Source of the DNA: an uncultured Flavobacterium sp.
GTDB taxonomy: Bacteria; Bacteroidota; Bacteroidia; Flavobacteriales; Flavobacteriaceae
Assembly: GCA_937773775.1 (NCBI GenBank)
Contig: CALJVL010000001.1
Coordinates: 1-64,000 of the forward strand
Direction of reading: 5' to 3'
Length of the DNA stretch: 64,000 nucleotides
In this document: in pieces, positions 29,074 through 39,461 of the stretch
Layout: the number at the start of each line of letters is the position of its first letter
Position numbering within the stretch: position 1 is the first letter of the stretch
Position numbers and translations under genes: made by a program
The notes under the pieces: generated by a model
The model's input: only the letters and a program-made list of their open reading frames with translations
What the model was told of the DNA's origin: nothing
Databases searched by the model: none

Positions 29074-30522
29074 TTAAAATTTATCCCAAAATATTTTTGT
29101 AGTCAATAAATCCCCACCGCTAATAAGAGCTGAAGCAGCACTAACGTTCGTTTGATTTACAGTTTGTTCTGCAGCAGGATATTTATATCTAGTTGGTACA
29201 CTTTTAAGATCATTATAAGCGGCAGCTGGTGCTAATAAAACGGGAAAATCTAATCTTCTATATGAAGTCCAAGATTCAAATCCTCTATTGTATAATCCTA
29301 TCCATGCTTGTTCCCCTATGCTTTTTTTCCAGTTTGCAGCATCAAATACTACAGAAGGTTGTGCAAGGTAAGTTGCAACGTCAGCTGTTTCGACACCCCA
29401 ACTTTCCATTGATGCAGTAATTGCAGTAGTATAATGTGTTGCTGCTGTACCTCCAACTGAAACACCTCTTGCAGCCGATTCAGCTAATAAGAATTCAGTT
29501 TCAGTATAGTCAAAAATTGTGCCTGCAAAAGTAGGTTCAAGTATTGTCTGTTTGATTTGAGAAAAGTTTGTGTAACTGTTAGATGAGCCATATATTCCTC
29601 CTATGTAACTCGTTGTACCAGGTGCGAAAGTGAAGTATTTAGATCTTCTTGGGTCTAAAAGCGTATTCATTTTGTTTACAAATGTATCAGCAATTACAAA
29701 ATCTTTTCTTCCACTTGCAACAATATCAACATATAATGGATTCGCATTTGGTTGTTCTCCTAAATAAACTAGATCAGCATTGTCAGAGTTACTTGTCATG
29801 ACTCCAGCGTTTACTGCAGCAGTGATTTGAGTAGTCGCGTAATTGGCGTCTACATCATGCATGTTAACAGCAAGTCTTAATCTAAGAGAGTTTGCAAATT
29901 TTTTCCATTTTGCAGCGTCTCCACCATAAATTAAGTCAGCAGATCCAAAACTGCCGTCTGAAGAACTTAACGAGGCAACATCAGCAGTAAGTCTACTTAA
30001 AATGTCTTTGTAAATCGTTTGTGCATCATCGTATTTTGGTAAAGGATTTCCTTCGATGTCCAAGGCTTCTGAATAAGGTACATCACCGAAAGTATCTACT
30101 AAAACGCTGAAAGTGTATGCTGACATGATATCAACAATCGCTTTTTTATTAGCTAAAATGGCGGCTTCAGCCGGTCCAGCAGTAACTTGCTTATCTAATA
30201 AAGTTTTTGACTCTTTCAAATCTCTTAAAACATCTCTGTATAGAATGGTAAAATGAGTATCTGGAATCGGTCTAGTTGTCAAGTTATATTGACTTTCATC
30301 TGGATAAGTTGTTTCTGCCCAGTATTGAGTAAATAATCTGAAAACATTTCTGTTTACTGAAGCATTCACCATTTGATCAACTAGAGACTTTTCTGCATTA
30401 GTAAACAAAAACTCAGCTTTTGTTGTCGTTGGGTTTTTTGTGTCAGCATTTAAACCTGTAATATCATCAGTACATGATACAGTCAGCGCCATAAATGTGA
30501 TTAATAAAAATATCTTTTTCAT
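29074..30522 (-). CDS. SusD/RagB-like nutrient-binding lipoprotein, copy 2
   Basis: The 482-residue product is the same as that of 15038-16486: lipoprotein signal with CTDD, then the SusD-like_2 blocks VDTFGDVPYSEA, WKKFANSLRLRL and QAWIGLYNRGFESWTSYRRLDFP. It is the ligand-delivering lid for the SusC encoded immediately upstream (3-base gap). Because copy 1 susC is disrupted as given, this is the copy with a complete partner. Confidence 0.93.
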   Translation of the reverse strand: MKKIFLLITFMALTVSCTDDITGLNADTKNPTTTKAEFLFTNAEKSLVDQMVNASVNRNVFRLFTQYWAETTYPDESQYNLTTRPIPDTHFTILYRDVLRDLKESKTLLDKQVTAGPAEAAILANKKAIVDIMSAYTFSVLVDTFGDVPYSEALDIEGNPLPKYDDAQTIYKDILSRLTADVASLSSSDGSFGSADLIYGGDAAKWKKFANSLRLRLAVNMHDVDANYATTQITAAVNAGVMTSNSDNADLVYLGEQPNANPLYVDIVASGRKDFVIADTFVNKMNTLLDPRRSKYFTFAPGTTSYIGGIYGSSNSYTNFSQIKQTILEPTFAGTIFDYTETEFLLAESAARGVSVGGTAATHYTTAITASMESWGVETADVATYLAQPSVVFDAANWKKSIGEQAWIGLYNRGFESWTSYRRLDFPVLLAPAAAYNDLKSVPTRYKYPAAEQTVNQTNVSAASALISGGDLLTTKIFWDKF

Positions 30523-30525
30523 AAT

Positions 30526-33500
30526 TTAAAATTTAAATGTTACGTTACAACCAATATTTCTAGTTGATGGCAATGAACCAATTGAATATCCTGCAGAGTT
30601 TGAGTTTGCACTTAATCCACTTTCTGGATCAGCATAAGGAAGGTTTTTACTTATTATCCATAAGTTTGAACCTACTATACTAAATTTCATCTCTTGAAGA
30701 TTCATTCTCTTTACAATGGTAGAAGGTAAGTTATAAGTGATGTTAACTTCTCTCAATTTCACAAAAGAGGCGTCGTATACAAATGCCTTGTTAGGACCTC
30801 TTCTATATCCTGATACGTTTCCGTATTGTTCAGGAGATAGTGTGCGTATTGTATTAGCAGTTCCGTCAGCTTGAACACCGGGAAGGATTATTCCTCCTCC
30901 ATTTGCTATTGTGTTTCTTACTGGGTTTCCTAGATCATTATTTCCTGCAGTTACATCATATAAACCTGTAGCTAGACCATACGCTTGATCAAGAGAGAAT
31001 ATATCTCCACCTTGTTTCATGTCTATTAAGAATCCTAAAGATAAGTTTTTGTATGTAAATTTATTACGGATACCACCTATCCAATCGGGATTAACATCTC
31101 CAATTACATTGTTAGCTGATGCATTAACGATATATCTACCGTTTGTTCCAACAACTTTTTCACCATTCAAGTAAGTATAATCTGTACCTCTTAATACACC
31201 GTAAGCTTCACCTACAGCAGCATTAAGTGTAACACCTTGTCCAAACTGACTTAATCTAAGGTTTTCAATTCCTTCAACTAACTTAGTAACTTTATTTTCG
31301 TTTTTAGACCAGTTTACAAAAATATCCCACTGGAAATTTTTAGATTTAAATGGGGTTGCATTAAATTGAACCTCAAGACCTTTATTCTGAACAGTAGCTG
31401 CATTGATGTATCTTGCACTGTTTCCCGTAGATGTAGAATAAGGGACTGAAATTGCCTCTCCTTCGTTGACGTTTTTGTATGCGCTCAATTCAAAGCCAAT
31501 TCTTTTGTTTAAAAATTGCATTTCCAAACCAATTTCTTGCGTGTTTGTTTTTACAGCTTTTAAATTTGGATTATTTTTTGTTGATGCCACAGAATATTGT
31601 TGGTTAGTGCCAAAGGGGTTATCTTTGATATATGTATCAACCAATGATTGATTTGGAGTACCAAGTGGAGATTCAGAATATCCTGCTCTAAGTTTACCAA
31701 AACTTAACCATGGTTGATTAATATGATTTGTGAAAACATAAGATCCAGAAGCTGAATAGGTGTTAATTGCATTCTCATTTTGTGGTAAAGTAGAGAAAGC
31801 ATCTCTTCTTACAGTTGCGTCTAAAAATGCAAAATCTCTGTAACCAAAAGAGGTCGATGCGTAGTAACTATTAATTCCTTGGTTTATTTCATCTTCAACT
31901 GGAAACGGAACTCCCGCAACAGAATTAGATAAACTGAAAAGATCTGGAACAATAAGTCCTCCTTGAGTTGAATTCAATGTAGAAACAATTCTAGTTTTTC
32001 TTGATGTACCTCCGGCAACTCCATTAAAACTAATGTCGTCTGAGATGTCTTTTTTGAAAGTCAAAATGAAATCGTAGTTTTGTTCAGAGAAATTTCTCAT
32101 GTATTTTTGGTATCCAGATGTTTCTGCTAATCTGTTAATACCAAAATCACCAGCAATAGATCCAAACGCTCTTCTCTCCTCACGTAATTCGCTATAGGTA
32201 TCTGTTGAAATTTTAGCTGTAGCAGTTAACCAATCAGTAAGTTTATAATTTATGTTACCATAACCTAAGAATCTGTTTCTTTCATCCGATTGGAAATTTT
32301 TATTTCTAATGAAATAAGGATTATCCCAATAGATTTGCGTTAAATCTGAAGGGTCTGAGTAGTTCCAGTTGATGTTTTGTCCACCAGATCTCTCGTATAC
32401 TTGTTTTAACTCTTGTACATCAACATTAGTTTGCCACCATTGACGGAAGTTAGACATAATGTTTTCGTTGTATCCTGTTGAGTTTCTACCTACAGTAGAC
32501 TGAGTGTTGTAATTAGCAAATGCACTTACAGATAATTTATCTGAGAAAGTGTGGTTGATTTTAGCACTCATACTATTCTTTTTCATGTCACTATTTGGTA
32601 AAATACCTGTTTGTTTTGAATTAGTAAAATTCAAAACAAAATTAGTAGTGTCATTTCCGTCCTCTAATGATACAGAGTTGTTAAAAGAAGTAGCAGTTTG
32701 AAAAAATGTAGTTGGATCATTTTTTGCAGCTACCCAAGGAGTGGCTTTTTGGTAGCTATCAGACCATGGAGTAAATGCATTCCAATTGTAAACTAATAAG
32801 TTAGGGTCGAAAGCAGCTCCGTAAGAAGCATCTTCAGACGTTGGTACAACTAAGTCTTCTACACCATCATCATTAACATCTCTTGACAAGAAAAAGCCTG
32901 AAGCATCTTCGTAGTAAGGTCCGTATCCTGCACCGTATTTGTCTTGGTATTTAACAAATGTAGATTTGTCAATAGTTCCAGCAACAAACTCAGATGAAAC
33001 TGTAACACCTAATCCTTTTTTTGTTCTCCCTTTTTTAGTAGTAATCATCACTACTCCGTTTCCTCCTAAATAACCATATAAAGCAGAAGCTGCTGCTCCT
33101 TTTAATATGTTTACACTTTCGATGTCTTCAGGATTGATGTCCATAGCAGCATTACCGTAATCGTAAGTATTACCAGCTCCAGTTGTTTGACTTGCAGTGT
33201 TTGAATTAATGTTTGAGTTGTTAATAGGCATTCCGTCTATAACAATTAACATTTCATTATTACCAGTTAAACTTTTTACACCTCTAGAGACAATACTTGA
33301 AGATCCTCCAAAGTTATTGTTTCTTTTGATGTTCACACCTGCGACTTTTCCAGAAAGTTCGTTGATGAAGTTCCCACTTCCAGCGCCTGCTGTAAGATCT
33401 TCAGCCTGGATCTCTTGAGTGGCATAACCTAAGGATTTTTTTTCTCTTTTAATCCCTAATGCAGTAACTACAACGCCTTCTAGTTCAAAAGCAGTGCTTT

Positions 33501-33783
33501 TCATCTTAACGTTTACTACTATGGATGTAGCTTTTAATTCTTGGGTTTCCATCCCAATGTAGCTAAAAATTAAAATTTGACGTGGGGTTGCATTAATTGC
33601 GAAATTCCCGTCAAAATCAGTTTGTATTCCGAAGTTAGTTCCTTTGACTAATACACTTACGCCTGGTATAGGCATTCCTGCATTGTCAGAAACAACACCG
33701 GTCACGGCTCTTTCTTGCGCAAAAGTTAGTTGCGTCATCAGTACTACAAATAGCACCAAGATTCCATTGAACTTTAGTTTCAT
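30526..33783 (-). CDS. SusC/RagA TonB-dependent transporter, copy 2 (intact)
   Basis: The 1085-residue protein has a signal peptide to about residue 22 and a carboxypeptidase-like regulatory domain (about 24-95). The plug starts near VVVTALGIKREKKSLGYATQ (about 104-123), with the SRGVKSLTGNNEMLIVIDGMPI block, and the barrel ends NIGCNVTFKF. It imports an unknown ligand with TonB energy. No glycoside hydrolase, peptidase or sigma/anti-sigma gene adjoins the locus to hint at substrate. The start at 33783 (MKLKFNGILVLF) is the one that carries the signal peptide. Confidence 0.94.
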   Translation of the reverse strand: MKLKFNGILVLFVVLMTQLTFAQERAVTGVVSDNAGMPIPGVSVLVKGTNFGIQTDFDGNFAINATPRQILIFSYIGMETQELKATSIVVNVKMKSTAFELEGVVVTALGIKREKKSLGYATQEIQAEDLTAGAGSGNFINELSGKVAGVNIKRNNNFGGSSSIVSRGVKSLTGNNEMLIVIDGMPINNSNINSNTASQTTGAGNTYDYGNAAMDINPEDIESVNILKGAAASALYGYLGGNGVVMITTKKGRTKKGLGVTVSSEFVAGTIDKSTFVKYQDKYGAGYGPYYEDASGFFLSRDVNDDGVEDLVVPTSEDASYGAAFDPNLLVYNWNAFTPWSDSYQKATPWVAAKNDPTTFFQTATSFNNSVSLEDGNDTTNFVLNFTNSKQTGILPNSDMKKNSMSAKINHTFSDKLSVSAFANYNTQSTVGRNSTGYNENIMSNFRQWWQTNVDVQELKQVYERSGGQNINWNYSDPSDLTQIYWDNPYFIRNKNFQSDERNRFLGYGNINYKLTDWLTATAKISTDTYSELREERRAFGSIAGDFGINRLAETSGYQKYMRNFSEQNYDFILTFKKDISDDISFNGVAGGTSRKTRIVSTLNSTQGGLIVPDLFSLSNSVAGVPFPVEDEINQGINSYYASTSFGYRDFAFLDATVRRDAFSTLPQNENAINTYSASGSYVFTNHINQPWLSFGKLRAGYSESPLGTPNQSLVDTYIKDNPFGTNQQYSVASTKNNPNLKAVKTNTQEIGLEMQFLNKRIGFELSAYKNVNEGEAISVPYSTSTGNSARYINAATVQNKGLEVQFNATPFKSKNFQWDIFVNWSKNENKVTKLVEGIENLRLSQFGQGVTLNAAVGEAYGVLRGTDYTYLNGEKVVGTNGRYIVNASANNVIGDVNPDWIGGIRNKFTYKNLSLGFLIDMKQGGDIFSLDQAYGLATGLYDVTAGNNDLGNPVRNTIANGGGIILPGVQADGTANTIRTLSPEQYGNVSGYRRGPNKAFVYDASFVKLREVNITYNLPSTIVKRMNLQEMKFSIVGSNLWIISKNLPYADPESGLSANSNSAGYSIGSLPSTRNIGCNVTFKF

Positions 33784-33804
33784 TTTTAATTATTTTGAAT
33801 TAGT

Positions 33805-34457
33805 TTAACAAAATTCATAATTAAACGTTAAATACCCTAGCATAAGTGTTTAATTAACTATATTTTCTTACAAAATTTAAACGAAATGTTAAATTAATAA
33901 GCTTTTATATTTTTTTTGTGCCTGTCGTTAAGGGAAGGTTAGCAAATTGGTTTTTTCATTATTGTCACGAGCTATTTTATATAAGAAATATCGGATGATT
34001 CTGGATTGTTTTTGAGTTAGTGTTGTTTTTTGGATGGAATTAAAGCTCTATCATTAAGTAATTGCCAGGTTTTCTCACAATATGTGGTGGTGGTGAAAGA
34101 TAATTTTTAGTTAATAACTCTTTATGCATTTATTGGTACTGAGCTAATAAATCCTTTGAGATCGATAGGTACCTGTAATATAAAGTCTTGAAGGTAGTTG
34201 TATAAAAAATATGTAAAAGGGGTGGTTTCTCGGATTTAAGGCTTAGTAGTGCGGGACTTGCTGAAAAGGAAGTGAAACATGAAATTGTATGCTGGCGATT
34301 GTTTAACTAGACTGAAAATTTGTTGTAGTTGGTGAGTATAGTGTGTCTATTTTCCGCAAAAAGCAAGTTATGTTAATGTGAAAAGTAGTTTTTTCTTGCA
34401 GACATGAAAAGCATGTAATTAAGCCAAGGAATTGTCTCCTAAGTCGCAAGCTGAAGT
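33805..34457. other. Intergenic region upstream of susC copy 2
   Basis: This is a gap of about 650 bases. The left end holds the promoter region of copy 2 susC (minus strand, with ATGAATTTTG about 45 bases before the ATG). The rest shows no gene, repeat or clear hairpin that I can support. Confidence 0.55.
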
Positions 34458-36168
34458 TTAAAACTTTACGTTGTAACTAAGGTGAAGAATCGTGTTGGAA
34501 AATTCTATCTTTTGATCGTTAGGACTTCCAGCTGCGATTTAGATTTTTAAGATCCCGCGTTTTGTTTTTATTCCTAGACCAAGTCCAAGTCCCAATAAAG
34601 TAGACTTAAGGCTGGTTTCTGTTTGTAATGATGAGTCTTGAAGAATGGAATAGTCGATTATGGTGTGAAAGTATAGTACCGGTGATGCTATATACCGATA
34701 CTGTGTTAAAAGTGCTGTCATTAAATTCGCTTGAAGGCTATTTTCTGTAAATCCGCGAATGGAGTTGACGCCTCCAAAACGGAATAATTCATTTTTGACG
34801 TAATTCGTGCTTTGCAAAAAGTAGTTTTGGCTTGTTATGTTAATTGAGTTTTTCTCGTTCAAATAAAAAGTATGCATAGCGAGCAAATCAATGTAGAACT
34901 GTTTGTTTATTGCAGAATTGTCTAGTAGATTATTTGTTTCTCTTGTTCCTATTCCGGTTTTAATGTTGAGTTGTGATCTGTGCAAAAACATTGAATTGCG
35001 ATTGTCTATTTTTGAATAGGCTAATGCTGAGGTCAGGTAGGAGCTTTTATAATCAGAAATAAGCGAATTATTACTGTTTTGAATGTCGCTCGACACGGTG
35101 GATTGATAACCTAGGTAAAGACGAGTGTTGTAATCTAGATAGTAGCTTAAAGCTATGTTTGTTTTGGTGTTTTGAAAAGTGCTGTCTTGTTTAAAGATGT
35201 TTAGCTGGCCTCTCAGTCCCAGGGGGCTTTGCAGTATGTAAGGCAGTTCTAGGGAAGTTCTAAATGTTTTTTGGCTGTTTCCGTCGCTTTTCCAATAAAG
35301 TGAAAACTGTTCCCCCAGCTCTTATAATGTTTTGAAGAGTTAGGTCAAGATAGCCATTGAGCGTTATTTTATTGTTGTCGTTGTTGTTAAACCTTATAAA
35401 ACCATCAAAATTGTTGGTTTTTACATTTTCGATATAAACATAGACTTTGGTGCTGTCTGTGGGGAATAGTACATCTGGGTATTTTAGTTGGGTAATAAAT
35501 GGGTATTTTTCAAAGTCGTCTTGAATTTGACTCACGAGATCCTGATTGAATATTTTGTTCTTGTATTTTCGATGGATTTGAGCTAAATGCCCTTTAGGGA
35601 AGTCATTGTTTTCTTGTGTACTGCCGTATTTAACCACTATGGAATTCAGTTTTCTCTGCTTTTCAGCTTCCAGTTTCAGTGTGGTAACTAGGATATTTCC
35701 TTTTATTTTTAGCTTAGTCAGATTTATTTTTGTGAAAGCGTATCCCTTTTCGTCCATTTTTTTTAGACTCTGGTTTAAAAAGTCTTCGGTTTGTCCAGAA
35801 GGTAGAACAAGGCTGTTTTTATTCTCGTTTGGAAACAGCAATCTGTTGAGTGTAGAATTTGTACCTATATAGATATGTACCCATTTAATTCTGTTTCCTA
35901 AGTTTAGTTTTACGGTATAAGTGGAATCACTGACTTTATTTTGTGTAAGTATTCTATTTGTAAGAAACCCTATTTTCGAAAGTTTTGCAGCTATTTGTTC
36001 AAGCTCGTCAGTTATTGATTTTGCATTTTTGTGATTAGAAAGATAACCAAGCGAATCTATTGTTTTTGTTTCAGAAGCTGAATTTCCTATAAATTTTAGT
36101 TGCATCGTTTGTGCATAGGAGTTAACACCAAAAGTAAATAGTAAAATATAAATTAAATAATATTTCAA
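34458..36168 (-). pseudogene. Omp85-superfamily outer-membrane protein, frameshifted and truncated
   Basis: The gene encodes a signal peptide (MKYYLIYILLFTFGVNSYAQ), POTRA-like N-terminal repeats (about residues 25-280) and a barrel with the Omp85 hallmark GGVNSIRGF, so it belongs with BamA/TamA/FhaC-type proteins. Its client is unknown. The frame breaks at a C run on the plus strand (35312-35316), fitting one extra base. The correct frame then continues to a TAA at 34539-34541. In that same frame 26 more codons follow, ending in LSYNVKF with a terminal Phe, the typical last barrel strand. The gene as given is therefore split and lacks its final strand. It is divergent from rpsL. Confidence 0.82.
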
Positions 36169-36264
36169 TTTAGGCCAGGTTTTGATAAAAGTAGTTCAAA
36201 TATCTAAGGTTTGTAATAAAATTTCAATCACGAAAGAATGTTGCTAAAAATTAATGGTTTAGCA

Positions 36265-36295
36265 TTTGTAAATTTAAAAAAAAAGCATACATTTG
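36265..36295 (+). promoter_or_regulatory. Promoter of the str operon (rpsL)
   Basis: TTTG (36265-36268), a 19-base spacer and TACATTTG (36288-36295) match the Bacteroidota -33/-7 promoter TTTG ... TAnnTTTG. It predicts a leader of about 50 bases before the rpsL start at 36350. Confidence 0.88.
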
Positions 36296-36349
36296 CAAGC
36301 TCGTAAAAAGCGGGAAATAAATATACATAATAAATTTTTAGTATTAATT

Positions 36350-36733
36350 ATGCCAACAATTCAACAATTAGTAAGAACAGGAAGAACTCAGATAACTAAG
36401 AAGAGTAAATCGGTTGCTTTAGATTCTTGTCCTCAAAGAAGAGGGGTTTGTACGCGTGTTTACACTACAACACCAAAAAAACCAAACTCTGCAATGCGTA
36501 AAGTAGCGCGTGTACGTTTGACAAATGGTAATGAAGTAAATGCATACATCCCAGGTGAAGGACACAATTTACAAGAGCACTCGATAGTATTAGTTAGGGG
36601 TGGAAGGGTAAAAGATTTACCAGGAGTTAGATATCACATCGTTCGTGGTGCGCTTGATACGTCAGGAGTAGCAGGAAGAACGCAGAGAAGATCTAAGTAT
36701 GGTGCTAAACGCCCAAAAGAAGCAAAAAAGTAA
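36350..36733 (+). CDS. rpsL: 30S ribosomal protein uS12
   Basis: The 127-residue decoding-centre protein starts [12 protein letters not shown] at 36350. An upstream in-frame start would add 19 residues overlapping the -7 box and is rejected. PKKPNS includes Lys43, and [13 protein letters not shown] includes Lys88 and Pro91. These are the unmutated residues at positions where streptomycin resistance changes usually arise. It is the first gene of the str operon. Confidence 0.98.
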
Positions 36734-36806
36734 TTTAAAAAGTTATTCTTGTATTAGCATGATTCATCATGCTTGTACTAGTATGGCATTTTATTAAAAA
36801 AAAGAC
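36734..36806 (+). promoter_or_regulatory. S12-S7 intercistronic region with hairpin
   Basis: The 73-base gap carries a perfect hairpin, AGCATGAT (36756-36763) with ATCATGCT (36766-36773). In E. coli the equivalent gap is where S7 binds its own mRNA to repress translation. A similar role here is only inferred from position. The other gaps around rpsG and fusA are about 10 bases. Confidence 0.45.
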
Positions 36807-37283
36807 ATGAGAAAAAGAGCGGCAAAGAAGAGACCACTTTTACCAGATCCAAGGTTTAATGACCAATTGGTGACACGTTTTGTAAACAACTTAATGTGGG
36901 ATGGTAAGAAATCGACAGCTTTTAAAGTATTTTATGATGCAATTGATATCATAGAATCAAAGAAGCAAGATGTAGAAAAATCATCATTAGAAATTTGGAA
37001 GGATGCGTTAACTAATGTCATGCCTCACGTAGAAGTACGTAGTCGTAGAGTTGGTGGAGCTACATTTCAGATTCCGATGCAAATTAGACCAGACAGAAAA
37101 ATTTCTTACGCAATGAAGTGGTTGATACTTTATTCAAGAAGAAGAAATGAAAAGTCTATGGCGCAAAAGTTAGCTTCAGAATGTTTAGCTGCGGCTAAAG
37201 AAGAAGGTGCTGCGGTTAAGAAAAGAATGGATACTCACAAAATGGCAGAAGCTAACAAAGCATTCTCTCATTTTAGATTTTAA
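36807..37283 (+). CDS. rpsG: 30S ribosomal protein uS7
   Basis: The 158-residue protein starts [25 protein letters not shown] and nucleates the 30S head by binding the 3' domain of 16S rRNA. It contains the conserved [18 protein letters not shown] and [15 protein letters not shown] blocks. Length is normal. It follows rpsL after a structured gap of 73 bases and precedes fusA by 10 bases. Confidence 0.98.
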   Translation: MRKRAAKKRPLLPDPRFNDQLVTRFVNNLMWDGKKSTAFKVFYDAIDIIESKKQDVEKSSLEIWKDALTNVMPHVEVRSRRVGGATFQIPMQIRPDRKISYAMKWLILYSRRRNEKSMAQKLASECLAAAKEEGAAVKKRMDTHKMAEANKAFSHFRF

Positions 37284-37293
37284 TTCATAAGAA

Positions 37294-39450
37294 ATGGCTA
37301 GAGACTTAAAATATACAAGAAATATTGGGATTGCCGCTCACATTGATGCTGGTAAAACAACAACAACTGAGCGAATTCTTTTTTATACTGGAAAGTCACA
37401 CAAAATTGGTGAAGTACACGATGGTGCTGCGACAATGGACTGGATGGCTCAGGAGCAAGAAAGAGGTATTACAATTACATCTGCAGCTACGACTTGTTCT
37501 TGGAATTTTCCAATGAGACAAGGTGAAGCGTTGCCAGAGACATTGCCTTATCACTTTAATATTATTGACACACCGGGACACGTTGACTTTACAGTTGAAG
37601 TAAACCGTTCTTTGCGTGTACTTGATGGCTTGGTTTTCTTATTTAGTGCTGTTGATGGTGTTGAGCCACAATCAGAAACGAACTGGAGACTTGCGGATCA
37701 ATATAAGGTACCACGTATTGGATTCGTGAATAAAATGGATCGTCAAGGCTCTGATTTTTTGATGGTTTGTCAACAAGTTAGGGACATGCTAAAATCAAAT
37801 GCTGTTGCAATCACTTTGCCTATCGGTGAAGAAAATGATTTCAAAGGTGTCGTAGATTTAGTAAAAAATGAAGCTATTATATGGCATGATGATACGCAAG
37901 GGGCGACTTTTGATGTTGTGGCTATTCCAGAAGATATGCTAGAAGAAGTGAAGGAATACAGAGGAATTCTTATTGAAGCGGTTGCTGATTATGATGAAAA
38001 TCTTTTGGAAAAATTCATGGAAGATGAAAACTCTATTACGGAGGAAGAGATTAACATTGCTCTAAGAGCTGCTGTTATGGACATGGCTATCATTCCAATG
38101 ATTGCGGGTTCTTCTTTCAAAAACAAAGGTGTTCAATTCATGTTGGACGCAGTTTGTAAATACTTGCCTTCTCCAGTGGATAAAGATAGTATCGAAGGTA
38201 TTCATCCTGATGATGCTGATTTATTGGAAGAAGACCAAACTAAAATTATGCGTAAGCCAGATGTTAAAGAGCCATTCGCTGCTTTAGCTTTTAAAATCGC
38301 TACTGACCCATTCGTAGGTCGTTTAGCTTTCTTCCGTGCTTACTCAGGACGTTTAGATGCAGGTTCTTATGTCTTGAACACACGTTCGGGAAACAAAGAA
38401 AGAATCTCTCGCATTTATCAAATGCACGCTAACAAGCAAAACCCAATCGATTTTATCGAAGCGGGGGATATTGGAGCAGCAGTAGGGTTTAAAGACATTA
38501 AAACTGGAGATACATTGTGTGATGAAAAACACCCAATTATCCTTGAGTCAATGAAGTTTCCTGCGCCGGTAATTGGTATTGCAATCGAGCCTAAAACAAA
38601 AGCTGACGTTGATAAAATGGGTATGGCTTTGGCTAAATTAGCTGAAGAAGATCCTACGTTTACTGTTAGAACTGATGAGGCATCTGGACAAACTATTATC
38701 TCGGGTATGGGTGAGCTTCACTTAGATATCCTTGTTGATAGAATGCGTCGTGAATTCAAAGTTGAAGTAAATCAAGGTGAGCCTCAAGTTGAATACAAAG
38801 AAGCGTTTACAAAAACTGCTCAACACAGAGAAACATACAAGAAACAATCTGGAGGTCGTGGTAAATTCGGTGATATCGTGTTTAGACTAGAACCTGCTGA
38901 TGAAGTAGATGGTAAAGTTCCTGTTGGATTGCAGTTTGTGAATGCTGTAAAAGGTGGTAACGTTCCTAAAGAATATATACCGTCCGTTGAAAAAGGTTTT
39001 AGAGAAGCTATGAAAACTGGTCCGTTAGCGGGTTACCAAGTTGATAGTTTAAAAGTAACTCTTTTAGACGGATCTTTTCACCCTGTCGATTCTGATGCAC
39101 TATCTTTTGAGTTAGCGGCTAGAATGGGGTACAGAGAAGTAGCTAAGGCTGCTGGAGCTGTAATTCTTGAGCCTATCATGAAAATGGAAGTTATTACACC
39201 AGAAGAAAACATGGGAGATATCGTAGGTGATATTAACCGTCGTAGAGGTCAGGTTAATGACATGGGTGATAGAGCAGGTGCTAAAACTATTAAAGCTGAT
39301 GTGCCTTTGTCAGAAATGTTTGGATATGTTACAACATTAAGAACACTTTCGTCAGGTAGAGCAACTTCTACAATGGAATTTTCACACTACGCGGAAACTC
39401 CTTCTAATATTTCGGAAGCAGTAATCAAAAAAGCAAAAGGAAACGCTTAA
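37294..39450 (+). CDS. fusA: Elongation factor G
   Basis: EF-G drives translocation of tRNA and mRNA on the ribosome. The 718-residue protein has the GTPase motifs G1 AHIDAGKTT (about residues 16-24), G3 DTPGHVDF (about 92-99) and G4 NKMDRQG. Domains II-V follow, including the C-terminal EF-G domain IV block with GGRGKFGD. No tuf gene follows it, unlike the E. coli str operon. rpsJ comes directly after, 11 bases on. Confidence 0.98.
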   Translation: MARDLKYTRNIGIAAHIDAGKTTTTERILFYTGKSHKIGEVHDGAATMDWMAQEQERGITITSAATTCSWNFPMRQGEALPETLPYHFNIIDTPGHVDFTVEVNRSLRVLDGLVFLFSAVDGVEPQSETNWRLADQYKVPRIGFVNKMDRQGSDFLMVCQQVRDMLKSNAVAITLPIGEENDFKGVVDLVKNEAIIWHDDTQGATFDVVAIPEDMLEEVKEYRGILIEAVADYDENLLEKFMEDENSITEEEINIALRAAVMDMAIIPMIAGSSFKNKGVQFMLDAVCKYLPSPVDKDSIEGIHPDDADLLEEDQTKIMRKPDVKEPFAALAFKIATDPFVGRLAFFRAYSGRLDAGSYVLNTRSGNKERISRIYQMHANKQNPIDFIEAGDIGAAVGFKDIKTGDTLCDEKHPIILESMKFPAPVIGIAIEPKTKADVDKMGMALAKLAEEDPTFTVRTDEASGQTIISGMGELHLDILVDRMRREFKVEVNQGEPQVEYKEAFTKTAQHRETYKKQSGGRGKFGDIVFRLEPADEVDGKVPVGLQFVNAVKGGNVPKEYIPSVEKGFREAMKTGPLAGYQVDSLKVTLLDGSFHPVDSDALSFELAARMGYREVAKAAGAVILEPIMKMEVITPEENMGDIVGDINRRRGQVNDMGDRAGAKTIKADVPLSEMFGYVTTLRTLSSGRATSTMEFSHYAETPSNISEAVIKKAKGNA

Positions 39451-39461
39451 TCTTTAAGAAA

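Larger units (their letters stand above)
27840..33804. repeat. 5.97-kb direct repeat, copy 2 (SusCD-lipoprotein operon)
   Basis: This is the second, intact copy of the unit at 13804-19771, 14,036 bases downstream and in the same orientation. The left edge falls about 20 bases from the inferred IS end hairpin. The right edge falls within the susC 5'-untranslated region at ...GAATTAGT, after which the two upstream regions differ. Confidence 0.92.

Noticed and set aside
13804..33804. Possible SusC/SusD shufflon with DNA inversion (phase variation)
   Set aside because: All three operons and their shared 5' repeats lie in the same orientation, no inverted copies or recombinase gene were seen, so inversion is not supported. 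Deletion or duplication remains possible.
36293..36349. 19-residue N-terminal extension of ribosomal protein S12
   Set aside because: It would start inside the -7 promoter box, and the conserved S12 start is at 36350.
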